Below are positions 1 through 8,955 of a stretch of 42,431 nt of DNA, in pieces; within the stretch, counting starts at the first letter, position 1, and every line of letters starts with the position of its first letter. Source of the stretch: Cymbomonas tetramitiformis. Its lineage: Eukaryota > Chlorophyta > Pyramimonadophyceae > Pyramimonadales > Pyramimonadaceae. The DNA lies in assembly GCA_001247695.2 (NCBI GenBank), contig LGRX02034376.1:1-42431 (forward strand). The letters run 5' to 3'. The notes beneath the pieces were generated by a model. That model searched no databases and was not told the origin of the DNA. It was given only the letters and a program-made list of their open reading frames with translations. The position numbers were made by a program, and so were the translations under genes.

Positions 1-9
1 GTGCGTGTT

Positions 10-301
10 TGCTTATCCTTGCGACTCCTTTGGCACCCCGTAGCCACAGGAGACTGCACTATGTACCCACGCCGGGGATCAAAGGATTCAGCACACACTT
101 CGGGACACTCATCCGGATTCTCCGGAGCTCACTAATGAAGAATGGGACCCCCGAAGCCTCGCTGAGCCACCCGAGCCCCTCTGCATCTGCAGTGTGTGTG
201 TATGCTTATCCTTGCGACTCCTTTGGCGCCCCGTAGCCACATAAGACTGCACTATGTACCCACGCCGGGGATCAAAGGATTCAGCACACACTTCGGGACA
301 C
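10..301. repeat. Tandem duplication, period about 193 bp
   Basis: A 99-bp segment at 10-108 recurs almost unchanged at 203-301 (each starts TGCTTATCCTTGCGACTCC and ends CGGGACAC). GT-rich microsatellite separates and follows the copies. Two copies are visible, and the array may continue left of the window. ORFs here are short, overlap on both strands and change frame between copies, so no gene is called. Confidence 0.8.
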
Positions 302-714
302 AGTGTGTGTGTGTGTCGGTGTGTCGGTGGTCCGAATGGAACGGAATACTCCCCGCAGACATCAAGGCCGGAGACCTCCGCGCCCGGTAAGTGCGCACGC
401 ACAAACGAGAAACCCCTCCTAAGATGTGGAATGCTATTGGTGGTCCTTGTGCGCCTTTGACGAGGAGCGGCGGGAAAAGGCTTTGAAAAAATATGCTATC
501 TGCCTGCAAGCGCGCGTCGATGAGAGCAGAGGGCGGTTGGAAAGTGCCGCTGGCTGGGCGCACGCACCTGCCGGATTCACAGGCGCCACTTTCCCGGCCT
601 TCTTCTTCTTCACCTGCATGACACCAGAGCAGACGTGAGGGCACCGCATGACTCCGCGTCACACTCACCGTGATCGGCCCACCACAATCGCACGAACCAA
701 ACGGGATTATACTG
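302..714. other. No recognisable gene; left flank of the DIRS insertion
   Basis: GT microsatellite at 301-325, then mixed sequence with no domain I recognise. The last 30 or so bases (about 683-714) match the 33-bp tandem unit that continues at 5993, so this is the left half of the target locus split by the element at 715-5992. Confidence 0.6.
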
Positions 715-875
715 TTCAAATTGGAGTGCAACAGAATTTTTGTGGTTTCAGACTTTCAGAATCCGTGACTCCTGCTGCAGTAGAGCCGAATGACACATGT
801 AGCTCCGTGACACAAACAGGATGTACAAGTAGCCACGAAGCGACACGCTTGTTCAGCTCTGTTCCTTTTGCTCTT
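715..875 (+). repeat. DIRS split direct repeat A1 (left end)
   Basis: 161 bp, matching 5638-5798. It begins TTCAAATTGGAGTGCAACAG directly after the target sequence ending ATACTG, and marks the left terminus of the element. Confidence 0.9.
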
Positions 876-1131
876 GCAAACAGGAACTTCACGGCTATGG
901 TACTCTGTGAGGCACACTGCAAATCCGATTTTGTAAGATTTTCTTCACCTGTTTCACCTGTACACAGTAGAGTAGGCAGTGACTAGACCACTAGGTTGTA
1001 CGACGGCGATCGAACGACGACAGGAGATCTGGCAGCGAAGTCGCGGGGACGGCGTTACGACTTCAAACGGCGGCTTCACATCGGCTACGGCAGTACGATT
1101 GACTTCACTGTGACTCCTTTGAGGGAGAGGA
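876..1131. other. DIRS 5' untranslated region
   Basis: 256 bp between repeat A1 and the gag start. No coding sequence is recognised. It probably holds the element's promoter and leader, but no motif could be assigned. Confidence 0.5.
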
Positions 1132-2132
1132 ATGGCTGGAACTGCGAAGGGCAAGTCTACAGAGGATTTCCCTCCCCTCCCGGGGAAGCCAGACATCGGG
1201 CAGGCTTCTCCTTCCCCGGCAGCACCGTCCACTCAGGACGTGCTGATGCAACAAATTCTGATCATGCAGAAGCAGCAAGGGGAGCTGCTTGAGATGCAGA
1301 GGCAGCAGGCAGAGGAGCATCGCCTGCTGCGTGATGAGCTACAACGACAAGCACAAATCAACGTGGAGTTGGAGGCGAAGGTGGCAGCGAAGCCTGGGAC
1401 TTCTGACCCGGACACCGTAGCCAAGACCGCCGAGCAACTTCTGGAGAGAAGGAGGAAGCTGGCGTACGTGCCAGCAGCCTCAATCAACCCGTTCCCGCCG
1501 CGGCCGGCTACGCTGACATCGAGAATGCCTCAGTTGTACGACCTGCACGGCAACAAGACGTACGATGCTCTCTCCAAGAAGTCCAACTCTTCAATGAAGT
1601 ACGAGTGCCTGGTTCTGGCTCCAGCACTGTCTTATTTGCACGACGTGGTGAGCGAATGCAACGACACGTTGGACGTGAACGAGGACTGCGATTTGTCGAA
1701 CAGCGAGTGGCAGAGACGTTTCCACACAGTTACCAACTCGGTGCACGGCGTGTACGCGTTACTGTGCAACAGGTGGACGATGCTGGAACTGCGCGGGCAG
1801 CTGGAGCAGGAGCCTGGTTCTTCACAGCGGGGAGGATCGGACGCTCTACGTGCAAACTGCAGTTCGTGGAGGACAGAGTCTACCAGGCAGCAGACGGCGT
1901 GGTGGCAGATGAGGTGTTGCAGCAGTGGCTGAACGACTTCGACAAGAACCGCGGCAAGGCGATGCTGAGCCTTACGTCGAAAAATGCAGCGAACGCGGAA
2001 ACGCGGGTTGTGAATCCACGAGACCGAGACCAGCGCTGGAAGGAACGTAAGAAGTACGAGGAGAAGGACGGTAAGAAGCCTACCGAAAAAGGCGGCAAGG
2101 GCCGGGGCGGAAAGCCCGCGGCCGATGTGTGA
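1132..2132 (+). CDS. gag: DIRS Gag-like protein, frameshifted
   Basis: Putative structural protein of the DIRS element, assigned from position as the first ORF before RT. The first segment (1132 to about 1810) has a proline-rich start, then a Gln/Glu-rich stretch of about 60 residues with heptad character (MQQILIMQKQQGELLEMQRQ), likely a coiled coil. After about 1810 the sense frame shifts: the protein-like sequence continues in the third frame (FVEDRVYQAADGVVADEVLQ) to a Lys/Gly-rich basic tail and TGA at 2130-2132. The shift is probably a one-base indel near 1800-1830; a programmed shift cannot be excluded. No zinc knuckle is seen. The stop overlaps the next ATG as TGATG. Confidence 0.75.
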
Positions 2133-4195
2133 TGTGCGTGCCGCCACCCCGTCCAGCGCAACAGCCCTCTCCGGGCGCTGGGCGGGGGAAACTCACCGTG
2201 CAACAGCAGGTGAGACAGCGGAGGGGAGCATGGCGCGCGGCGGGCGCCAGTTCCGAGGTGATGCAATGGATTACTCACGGGGTGAAGTTGAGGTGGAAGC
2301 GCGGGCCTCCGCCTCCGTTCGACCACGGGGTGTCACTGAGGGATGCTACGCGGCAGCAGCAGGTGTGGCTGGACGCGGAGAAGGAAAGGCTGCTACAGAA
2401 CGGTGCCTGGACGAGAGCGACGAGAAGATCTCATGTTTCTCGCGCTTTTTTAGTGCCGAAACCGGGTACGAACAAGTGGAGACTGGTGGTGGACTTCCGA
2501 TGGCTGAACCAGTGGTGTGTGAAAAATCGCGTGAAGATGGAGACGCTGAAGAAACTAAGGAGACTGGCGAAACCGGGCGACTGGTGCTTCAGCTTCGACC
2601 TCCAGGACGGTTTTCATGCGCTGGGGATCCACCCGGACTTTCAACGATTCATGCAGTTCGACCTGCAAGGGGACCTGCTTCAATGTTCAGCGATGCCGTT
2701 CGGGTGGAGCGACGCTCCGAGGGTGTTCTGCAAGTTCGTACGCGTGATGGTGGAAGCTCTACGTTCTCCACAGGCAGCGGAAGATCGCAGAGAAATCAAG
2801 AGGCTGCGGGACGGTTCCGCAGTACGACAGCGATGGTCAGTCCGTCGCAGGACCGGTGGTGCTGGCGGGAACGCGAACCGTCACAGCGGAATGCGAGTAC
2901 TACCGTACATGGACGATTTTCTGGTGCTGGTCGACTCTCAGCGAGAAGGCTTTCTGCGTCGAGAAAAAGTTCAACTGGTGCTTCATCGACTTGGCCTACG
3001 GCGGAACGAGAAGAAGGGCCAATGGGAGCCTACACAGGTGGTGGAGCACCTCGGGTTGGAGGTGGACCTGAAGCTGGGACAATTCCGTGTAACAGAACGA
3101 CGGGTACACAAGATCCACACCAAGGCGAAGGAGATCCTGTGCGACGCAGCGAGAAATCGGAGGTGGATTCCTGCCAGGAGACTGGCTTCCTTCACGGGAC
3201 TCTGCCAATCCGTGTACTTGGCAGTACCAGCGGCGCGGCTCTACCTACGGGAGCTCTACTTCGTGCTGGCAGAGAAACGCAGCTGGGGAGCAAAGGTAAA
3301 GATCTCGCGTGCAGCTCGGGGGGACTTAGAATGGTGGTCCAGGCTGCCTGTGATGAGCAGGTGGAACGGGCGCAAGATCTGGAGATCCCCGACGAGAGCG
3401 AAGGTGCACACAGACTCTTCGATGACGGCCTGGGGAGGAGTGCTGAACCTGAAGTTCCCCGCGCGAGGTTTCTGGCCAGACGAGATGCGCAACTGGCACA
3501 TCACACACCTGGAGCTGGAGGCCGTGTACAAGACCGTACAGGCGTTCCTGCAGGAGCTGGAGGGCAAGGTCGTACGGCTCTACTGCGACAACCAGGCGGT
3601 GGTGGCAATGCTCTCGCACTTCACCTCCAGAAACCCGGACCTGATGAGGAGAATGAGGAGGCTCTGGCTGCTACTGGATCTGCACGACATCGAGTTGCAG
3701 GCTCGTTACATCCGCAGCGAGGCCAACGTGTGGGCCGACAACCTTTCTCGTTGCGAGGATTTGGACGACTGGCGGCTCAATCGAGACTGGTTCGTGTGGG
3801 CCAACAAGCAGTGGGGCCCCTACACAGTCGACCGGTTCGCTTCCGAGATCTCCGCGCAGCTTCCTCGGTACTACGCTGCGTGGAAGGACCCGAGGTGCGA
3901 AGGTGTGGACTCTCTGACGTACGACTGGCGGGGGGAAAACAATTGGGTGAACCCCCCGTGGGCGCTGCTGGACGAGGTGGCGCACAAGCTGCGGGAGGAG
4001 GGGGCCGCTGCTACGGTGGTGGCTCCGTACTGGCCGGGACAGTCCTGGTTCAGGGAGCTGGAGGCCCTGGCCACCGAGGTGGTGATCATGCCGCGGCGCA
4101 GGGACCTGTTCACTCCGAGCAGGCTGGGAGGGTCCGAGCTGCTCGGGCCCTCAAAGTGGGACGTTGTGATGTTCTTCATCGAGGCGCGCCCGTGA
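2132..4195 (+). CDS. pol: DIRS reverse transcriptase-RNase H-DNA methyltransferase polyprotein
   Basis: Copies the element RNA into DNA. Residues count from the ATG at 2132 (687 aa). RT occupies roughly residues 90-350, with LVPKPGTNKWRLVVDFRWLN, a FDLQDGFHALGI segment and the catalytic YMDD at 259-262. RNase H follows, with Asp428 (HTDSS), LELEAVY, YCDNQA and a closing ADNLSR. The last 130 residues are a Dam-like amino-methyltransferase domain of the type known in DIRS elements, with VDRFAS and the catalytic-type NPPW at about 607-610. All key motifs look intact. The ATG overlaps the gag stop by one base (TGATG), suggesting termination-reinitiation. The frame one base back is open across the whole gene and leads into the recombinase. 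Confidence 0.93.
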   Translation: MCVPPPRPAQQPSPGAGRGKLTVQQQVRQRRGAWRAAGASSEVMQWITHGVKLRWKRGPPPPFDHGVSLRDATRQQQVWLDAEKERLLQNGAWTRATRRSHVSRAFLVPKPGTNKWRLVVDFRWLNQWCVKNRVKMETLKKLRRLAKPGDWCFSFDLQDGFHALGIHPDFQRFMQFDLQGDLLQCSAMPFGWSDAPRVFCKFVRVMVEALRSPQAAEDRREIKRLRDGSAVRQRWSVRRRTGGAGGNANRHSGMRVLPYMDDFLVLVDSQREGFLRREKVQLVLHRLGLRRNEKKGQWEPTQVVEHLGLEVDLKLGQFRVTERRVHKIHTKAKEILCDAARNRRWIPARRLASFTGLCQSVYLAVPAARLYLRELYFVLAEKRSWGAKVKISRAARGDLEWWSRLPVMSRWNGRKIWRSPTRAKVHTDSSMTAWGGVLNLKFPARGFWPDEMRNWHITHLELEAVYKTVQAFLQELEGKVVRLYCDNQAVVAMLSHFTSRNPDLMRRMRRLWLLLDLHDIELQARYIRSEANVWADNLSRCEDLDDWRLNRDWFVWANKQWGPYTVDRFASEISAQLPRYYAAWKDPRCEGVDSLTYDWRGENNWVNPPWALLDEVAHKLREEGAAATVVAPYWPGQSWFRELEALATEVVIMPRRRDLFTPSRLGGSELLGPSKWDVVMFFIEARP

Positions 4196-5556
4196 GTTAC
4201 TACGCTGCTGAAGTACAAGGAAGCTCTGCCACGAGTACGACAGCGAGCAAGGTGACCGTGGGTACGAAAATCGAGGTGTTCTGGAAGGATGATGACTGCT
4301 TCTACCCGGGTGTGGTGAAGGAGTTCAACGAGGACGGGAAGGCGCACGTGCTGTACGACGACGGCGACGAGGAGACACTGGACTTGTCCGAGGAGAACTT
4401 CAAAATCATCAACAGCGTATCAAAGCTGACGGACGCGGACGGCGAGAACATCGAGCGGATCAGCGGAGGCGACTACGAAGAGTACAAGCACGGTGGTGCT
4501 GTACAAGACTTCCTCACGCGCTCACTCTGTGAGCGGTGGAGGGGTGAGTTGGGACCTTCCCGGCTCACGGAACTGGCAGTGACGATGCAGAGAAAAGCAC
4601 TGCTGGACACGACGATGAGCAACTACGGATTGAAGGCGCGGCGCTTCATTTTATTTTGTGAGCAGCACCAACGGCCGTGGCTGCCAGCATCGGAGGCGAC
4701 AGTGTTGTTGTACATCGCCTCTCTGTTGAAGGACGGGGGCATCAAGTCGGCCTCCTTGCAGCCGTACCTGTCTGCCATCAACAACTACCACGAGGACCTA
4801 CGGTTTCTTGGACCAGCGAAGGGTCGTTCTGTGACCCGAGCTGTGAAGGGGATGGCGACCATCCAGGCGGAGCTGGCAGTGTAGGAGGAGAACATCGAGA
4901 CCCAGCGGACGTGGCTGCCAACAGCACACGTACGACGTGTGCACGAAGCAGCGCTGAAGTTGACTCCGAGATCGCCTGAGGAGCTGCGGCTACTGCGAGC
5001 CTTCGCCTACGTGGTTGTTGCCTTCGTGACCTTCGGCAGACCGGACACGGGGACTTCGTTGTCACGGCAGCACGTTCATTGTGGCGACAGTGAGTTCTCG
5101 GTGGTGCTGCTAAAAGAGAAAGGACGGCGGCACCACCTGGTGAAGAGACGCCTGTGCATCCCCTGGAAGGGGGTGGCTCTTTTGAAGGAGCTGATCGAGC
5201 ACTGGGAGTTCCACCGTGACACGGCTTGGAACAGTTCTGAGAAGACTCAACCTGACGCCTACTGGCTGCTACCCGAGGACCCGAAGAACTTCAAGGCTTC
5301 CGTGGCAAATGACTGGATTGGTCTGGCTCTCAGCGAGCTGGACTGCAGACCCCCGGAAGGAGGTCACTTTTCTGCACACAGCACCCGGAAGGGTGCCACG
5401 ACGTGTGCTCGAGCTGTGGGTGTTGCAATGGAGAAAGTGTGCTTCTTTGGAGGCTGGTCACAGTTCTCTTCGGCAGTGCAGCACTACATCGACCCGACAG
5501 CTCTGAGGGACACAGACATGGACTACTACTTCGCTTGGTTAACATGGTCACAGTGA
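4196..5556 (+). CDS. Tudor-like domain fused to DIRS tyrosine recombinase, with internal TAG
   Basis: Integrates the element's circular DNA by site-specific recombination. Seen in one frame: a Tudor/PDS5-type barrel at about 4252-4410 (VGTKIEVFWKDDDCFYPGVV, then HVLYDDGDEETLDL), a helical core-binding region (about 4500-4860), an in-frame TAG at 4882-4884, and the catalytic domain. Recombinase residues: Arg in FGRPDTG (codon 5038-5040), His and Arg in AHSTRKG (5376-5387), Trp in GGWSQF, and nucleophile Tyr in QHYI (5484-5486). There is no ATG before the Tudor-like domain (the first in-frame ATG lies near 4585), so expression probably needs a -1 shift from the RT frame or splicing. The TAG is either decay or readthrough. 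Recombinase confidence is high; Tudor assignment about 0.75. Confidence 0.88.
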
Positions 5557-5605
5557 CAGAGATCAGATTTCTTTTGTGTACCTCACAGTTTCATCTTTGG
5601 TTTCA

Positions 5606-5992
5606 TGGCAAATGAGGATTCGAGCAAAAGAGAAATGTTCAAATTGGAGTGCAACAGAATTTTTGTGGTTTCAGACTTTCAGAATCCGTGACTCCTGCTG
5701 CAGTAGAGCCGAATGACACATGTAGCTCCGTGACACAAACAGGATGTACAAGTAGCCACGAAGCGACACGCCTGTTCAGCTCTGTTCCTTTTGCTCTTCC
5801 CACCGCTCCCGACCCAGAGGACTCTTTCCTTTTGGTGACGTGCACAAACAGTCTGGACATCTCATCAAAACTAGAATTTAGAAAGCATTCAAAAAGCACT
5901 TTATGCATTTTAAACACTTTACAAAATCATTTTAATGAAATGTATTGCAGTGCCTGCCTTTGGCAAATGAGGATTCGAGCAAAAGAGAAATG
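5606..5992 (+). repeat. DIRS right terminal repeats B1-A2-B2
   Basis: B1 5606-5637, A2 5638-5798, a unique spacer 5799-5960, B2 5961-5992. B starts TGGCAAATGAGGATTCGAGC. The B1/A2 junction reads AAATG|TTCAAA, which equals the predicted junction of a circular intermediate joining the element's two ends. The shared TG at the crossover also occurs at both target borders. Confidence 0.88.
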
Positions 5993-6111
5993 GCCGAATC
6001 GCACGAACCAAACGGGATTATACTGGCCGAATCGCAAGAACCAAACGGGATTATACTGACCGAATCGCACGAACCAAACGGGATTATACTGGCCGAATCC
6101 CACGCACCTTC
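5993..6111. repeat. 33-bp tandem repeat, target of the DIRS insertion
   Basis: Three units (5993-6025, 6026-6058, 6059-6091) and a partial fourth to about 6111. Unit core: CGAACCAAACGGGATTATAC. Another copy sits at about 683-714 on the other side of the DIRS element. Because 33 is a multiple of three, one plus-strand frame and one minus-strand frame are open as 11-residue peptide repeats. Confidence 0.9.
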
Positions 6112-6581
6112 ATGGATTTCCCTTTGATCTTCTTCTCCTGCAGATACACCATTCCCCGAAACAGCCCAATTTATGACCAGCCGCCGTGAGGCTAAGTCCA
6201 CGCAGGTGTTTCTTGCCGCACCCGCGCCTTGATACGACCTCGTTGCCCAATGAATGGAAGAGGAACTCAGCCAGGACCCGGTCAGGTTCTCGCCACCCTG
6301 ATGAATGGGGAAAGACTGATCTGTACAACGCAAACACTCGCTCCAAGCATTCATTCGAGTGTGCCGGACTCCTTGCAGTGCCCCCCAGATCTCTCAGAAA
6401 TGATCTCTTATCACAGGTCGGTGCGACTTCTTTCGGTCTCAGCCCTGCCATCACCGACTCTTGCACCACTCATGGCACACCGGCCCTACGAGGGGTAGCG
6501 CGCGCCTTCTTCTCCTTCTTCTCCTCCTTCTTCTTCACCGGGGTCTGCAAGTACCTGCGCCCACATGGGGGAGCGCTTGCG
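6112..6581. other. No recognisable gene
   Basis: Mixed sequence with a CTTCTTCTCCTCC-rich stretch near 6508-6538. Open frames exist on both strands but none shows a domain or protein-like composition, so nothing is called. Confidence 0.5.
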
Positions 6582-6835
6582 GGCTTTGCACCACATGGTG
6601 GGAAAACTTTGAGGGCTTTGCACCACATGGTGGGGAAAACTCTGAGGGCTTTGCACCACATGGTGAAAACTTTGGGGCTTTGCACCACATGGTGGGAAAA
6701 CCTTTGAGGGCTTTGCACCGCATGGTGGGGAAAACCTTTGAGGGCTTTGCACCGCATGGTGGGGAAAACCTTTGAGGGCTTTGCACCGCATGGTGGGGAA
6801 AACTTAAAGGGCTTTGCACCGCATGGTGGGGAAAA
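6582..6835. repeat. 34-bp minisatellite, eight units
   Basis: About eight head-to-tail units of GGCTTTGCACCRCATGGTGG followed by GGAAAACCTTTGAG, from 6582 to about 6835. Unit lengths are 29-36 bp, mostly 34. The array carries no stop in several frames of either strand, giving long spurious ORFs. Confidence 0.92.
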
Positions 6836-7205
6836 GATCTGCCAAGAGCTTCATGGCACATGCTCCGGTAAGAGAGTTGTTAAGGGCTTTGCCCAATGTG
6901 GTGGGAGAAAAAGAGCTGCAAACAGCATTGCACCACGAGGCAGGAGAAAAGAGCTGCGAACAGCCTTGTGCCACGTGGCCAGTGAAACGGCTGTGAAGGG
7001 CTTCGCGCGACGCGGCCAGTGGATAGAGCAGCGAGTAATGTTGCAGCGCAGCACATGGCTGCAGAAGTGCCATGTGGAAGGCTTTGAGTCACGTGGCGAG
7101 GGGAGCTGTCGAGGGTGTTGTGCCAGGTGGCTGGAAACCCCATCCAAAAGCGTTGTGCCAGGTGGCTGGAAACCCCATCCAAAAGTGGTGTGCCGGGCGG
7201 CTGGA
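6836..7205. repeat. Degenerate continuation of the 34-bp minisatellite family
   Basis: Diverged units keep the TTGyrCCACGTGG-like core followed by GAAAA, for example near 6885, 6930, 6966 and 7078. A homogenised pair plus a third partial unit, GTTGTGCCAGGTGGCTGGAA, lies at about 7118-7200. Older and newer expansions of one repeat seem to lie side by side. Confidence 0.6.
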
Positions 7206-7511
7206 ACGAGGAGGTGTGAGGAGAGGCAGTGCGGCAAGCTTCCCTCGCGTAGAGTCGCCGCAAGCATAGAGCCTCGTCAGCGCCAAGACGAGGGGCTCGG
7301 GGCCGCGGCTGCCATGCAGGGCCGCGGGTCACAAGTGTGACAACGCGCCGCGCTGAAGCTCAACCCTCCCCGCTCATCCTCGGAGCCCCCTCCCCGCTGC
7401 GGAGAGGTGTCAGTTGCTGACGTGGGCGCCGACCAAACAGATGTGCCGCAAGCGCGGCGTGAGGCAGAGCCCTCCCGGGGGCGCGCAGGGGGTCACACTG
7501 AGACCTCTGCA
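7206..7511. other. GC-rich stretch, nothing recognised
   Basis: About 300 bp of GC-rich sequence (GCCGCGGCTGCC type) between the minisatellite and a weak minus-strand ORF. No gene, hairpin or RNA is supported. Confidence 0.4.
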
Positions 7512-8102
7512 TCACGCAGAGTCCCGCTGCCGCGTGTTACACCAGAGTGCATGCATCAGGCGCGCGCTCGTTTTGGAAAGCCGAGGCGCGACCGGCGGTG
7601 GGTGGCCTGTTGGGGCAAAAACAGGCGCCACCAAGAAGTGGGCAGAAATGGGCACATGCCTCGCTTGCACATGGCTGAAGTCTTCGTTGGCAGTCCGAGC
7701 TGCATCGGCGGGCAGCTGGGCTCCAGTGCCTTTCGCAGTTTTCGGCCCCCCTGCAGATTCCGACTTCCCAACCGCGGACTTCTCCACAGGTTGCTCGCGG
7801 GTGTTTTTCGCGGCTCTCTTTGAGGCTTGCGAGCTTCCATGCGGAGCAAGAGTGCCGTTCCCACTCGAGGTCTTGTGCTGCTTCGAAACCGCCCCAGTTG
7901 GATTGCTCGAGCTGCAGGCCCTTCCTCGTGAGGAGATTTCTGAGCCGGCGAACAAGCTGTTACTACGAGTACGCCGCACGTCTTCGCCCTGGCTCTTGGC
8001 ATTGCTCTCCTCCATGAATTTCTGAAGCTGAACATAAGCAGTTTGAAAGGACGGCAGGTTCTTCCCTGCCAGCCACAACGACCGCACCACACCATTGACC
8101 AC
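7512..8102 (-). CDS. Hypothetical Ser/Lys-rich ORF, possible exon
   Basis: A 196-codon open frame not recognised as any family. Its first 40 residues look protein-like (SLWLAGKNLPSFQTAYVQLQ, then KFMEESNAK). The rest is rich in Ser, Lys, Gly and Ala without a domain. The overlapping frame just upstream (8103-8302) also has a protein-like run, RLLLDSLMDVEG, so a frame change or an intron near 8100 is possible. It could equally be chance in GC-rich DNA. Confidence 0.2.
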   Translation of the reverse strand: MVNGVVRSLWLAGKNLPSFQTAYVQLQKFMEESNAKSQGEDVRRTRSNSLFAGSEISSRGRACSSSNPTGAVSKQHKTSSGNGTLAPHGSSQASKRAAKNTREQPVEKSAVGKSESAGGPKTAKGTGAQLPADAARTANEDFSHVQARHVPISAHFLVAPVFAPTGHPPPVAPRLSKTSARLMHALWCNTRQRDSA

Positions 8103-8302
8103 ACATTGGGTCTGTCAATCGAGCCCTCAACGTCCATTAGGCTGTCCAATAGCAGGCGCAACAGGTGCTGATACTGTTGTAAACATAGTTGTCCTCTAAG
8201 AATCAACGACCTCTCGGTGAATATGAGGCAATCACACAGCGCGCAGATCTCCATCGAGACGGCGGTGAAGCAAAGGGCTAGTAAGTTTGTGAGCGTCCAC
8301 AC

Positions 8303-8520
8303 GTGGACAGCTCACCCCCCACCTCACCCCTGTGCACATCCGCAACCTCCCCATGCACCGTGAACCGTGGTGTAGTGGTGAAAGCTCCCCAACATACCCC
8401 CACCACCCCTGTGCAATATCCGCAACCTCCCCATGCACCGTGAACCGTGGTACTGTGTGGACAGCTCACCCCCCACCTCACCCCTGTGCACATCCGCAAC
8501 CTTCCCGCCCTTTTCACCGT
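8303..8520. repeat. Tandem repeat, about 77-bp unit, three copies
   Basis: Three units starting near 8303, 8377 and 8457. Shared cores are CACCCCTGTGCA and CCGCAACCTCCCCATGCACC followed by GTGAACCGTGGT. The first and third units share GTGGACAGCTCACCCCCCAC. The last unit ends in a variant reading CCGCCCTTTTCACCGTG. Confidence 0.85.
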
Positions 8521-8955
8521 GAAAAGTGAAACTTCGGGGACCGCCGCCAGATGATAATGACGCGCAGTCTATCAAGTTTGGCAAAGCCTCGCCAAACGAA
8601 AAACGTGCAGGGGAGCAGCCTTGCTCTGAACTCGGGACGAATCGAGAAGAGTCGCCCAATATCGGAGAGAACGCTGGCATACCGGTGCCCAGAGTTCCTT
8701 TTTCACTCGATTAACCACTCAGTCACAACGTCCAGCGAGAATCCGAATTCACGAATGCGTGCGAGAGGGTTCGCTCAACTGTGGGAGAATTGCACAGTTG
8801 ATAAGGCGGTTTGAAAGACGGTGTGTCGTGTCAACACCCTCGGAGGCGCACAGTTCAGCGCTATCACGGCTGCAGGCGCCCATATGAGGCACGCGGAACA
8901 GCGAGGACGACTCGTGTAGCACCAACCGTCCCGCCAGCTTGCGGCCCGCAAGACG
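8521..8955. other. No recognisable gene
   Basis: About 435 bp with short overlapping ORFs in several frames, none with a domain or clear protein-like composition. It lies just downstream of the minus-strand split-gene candidate and may be its 3' flank. Confidence 0.4.

Larger units (their letters stand above)
715..5992 (+). mobile_element. PAT-like DIRS retrotransposon with split direct repeats
   Basis: Tyrosine-recombinase retrotransposon of the DIRS order. Seen: repeat A at 715-875 and again at 5638-5798 (161 bp, one difference noticed), and repeat B (32 bp) at 5606-5637 and 5961-5992, giving the order A1-genes-B1-A2-B2. B1 abuts A2 directly, as expected for a circle-junction copy. Split direct repeats of this kind are known from PAT and Kangaroo elements. 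Coding order is gag, RT-RNase H-methyltransferase, recombinase. There is no target-site duplication, as expected for recombinase-mediated insertion; the target is a 33-bp tandem array. A gag frameshift and an in-frame TAG in the recombinase suggest this copy is decaying. Confidence 0.92.

Noticed and set aside
252..731. 159-codon minus-strand ORF crossing the DIRS left border
   Set aside because: It spans a transposon end and microsatellite, and its first codons lie in repeat A1, so it cannot be an ancestral gene.
2125..4195. A second long open frame (919 codons with its continuation) overlapping the whole RT gene
   Set aside because: It encodes no recognisable domain until after 4195. Over RT it is a shadow frame of GC-rich coding sequence, and only its 3' part (recombinase) is real.
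6535..6861. Cys-containing repeat protein on the minus strand over the 34-bp minisatellite
   Set aside because: Several overlapping frames are equally open because the unit lacks stops; no independent evidence of coding.
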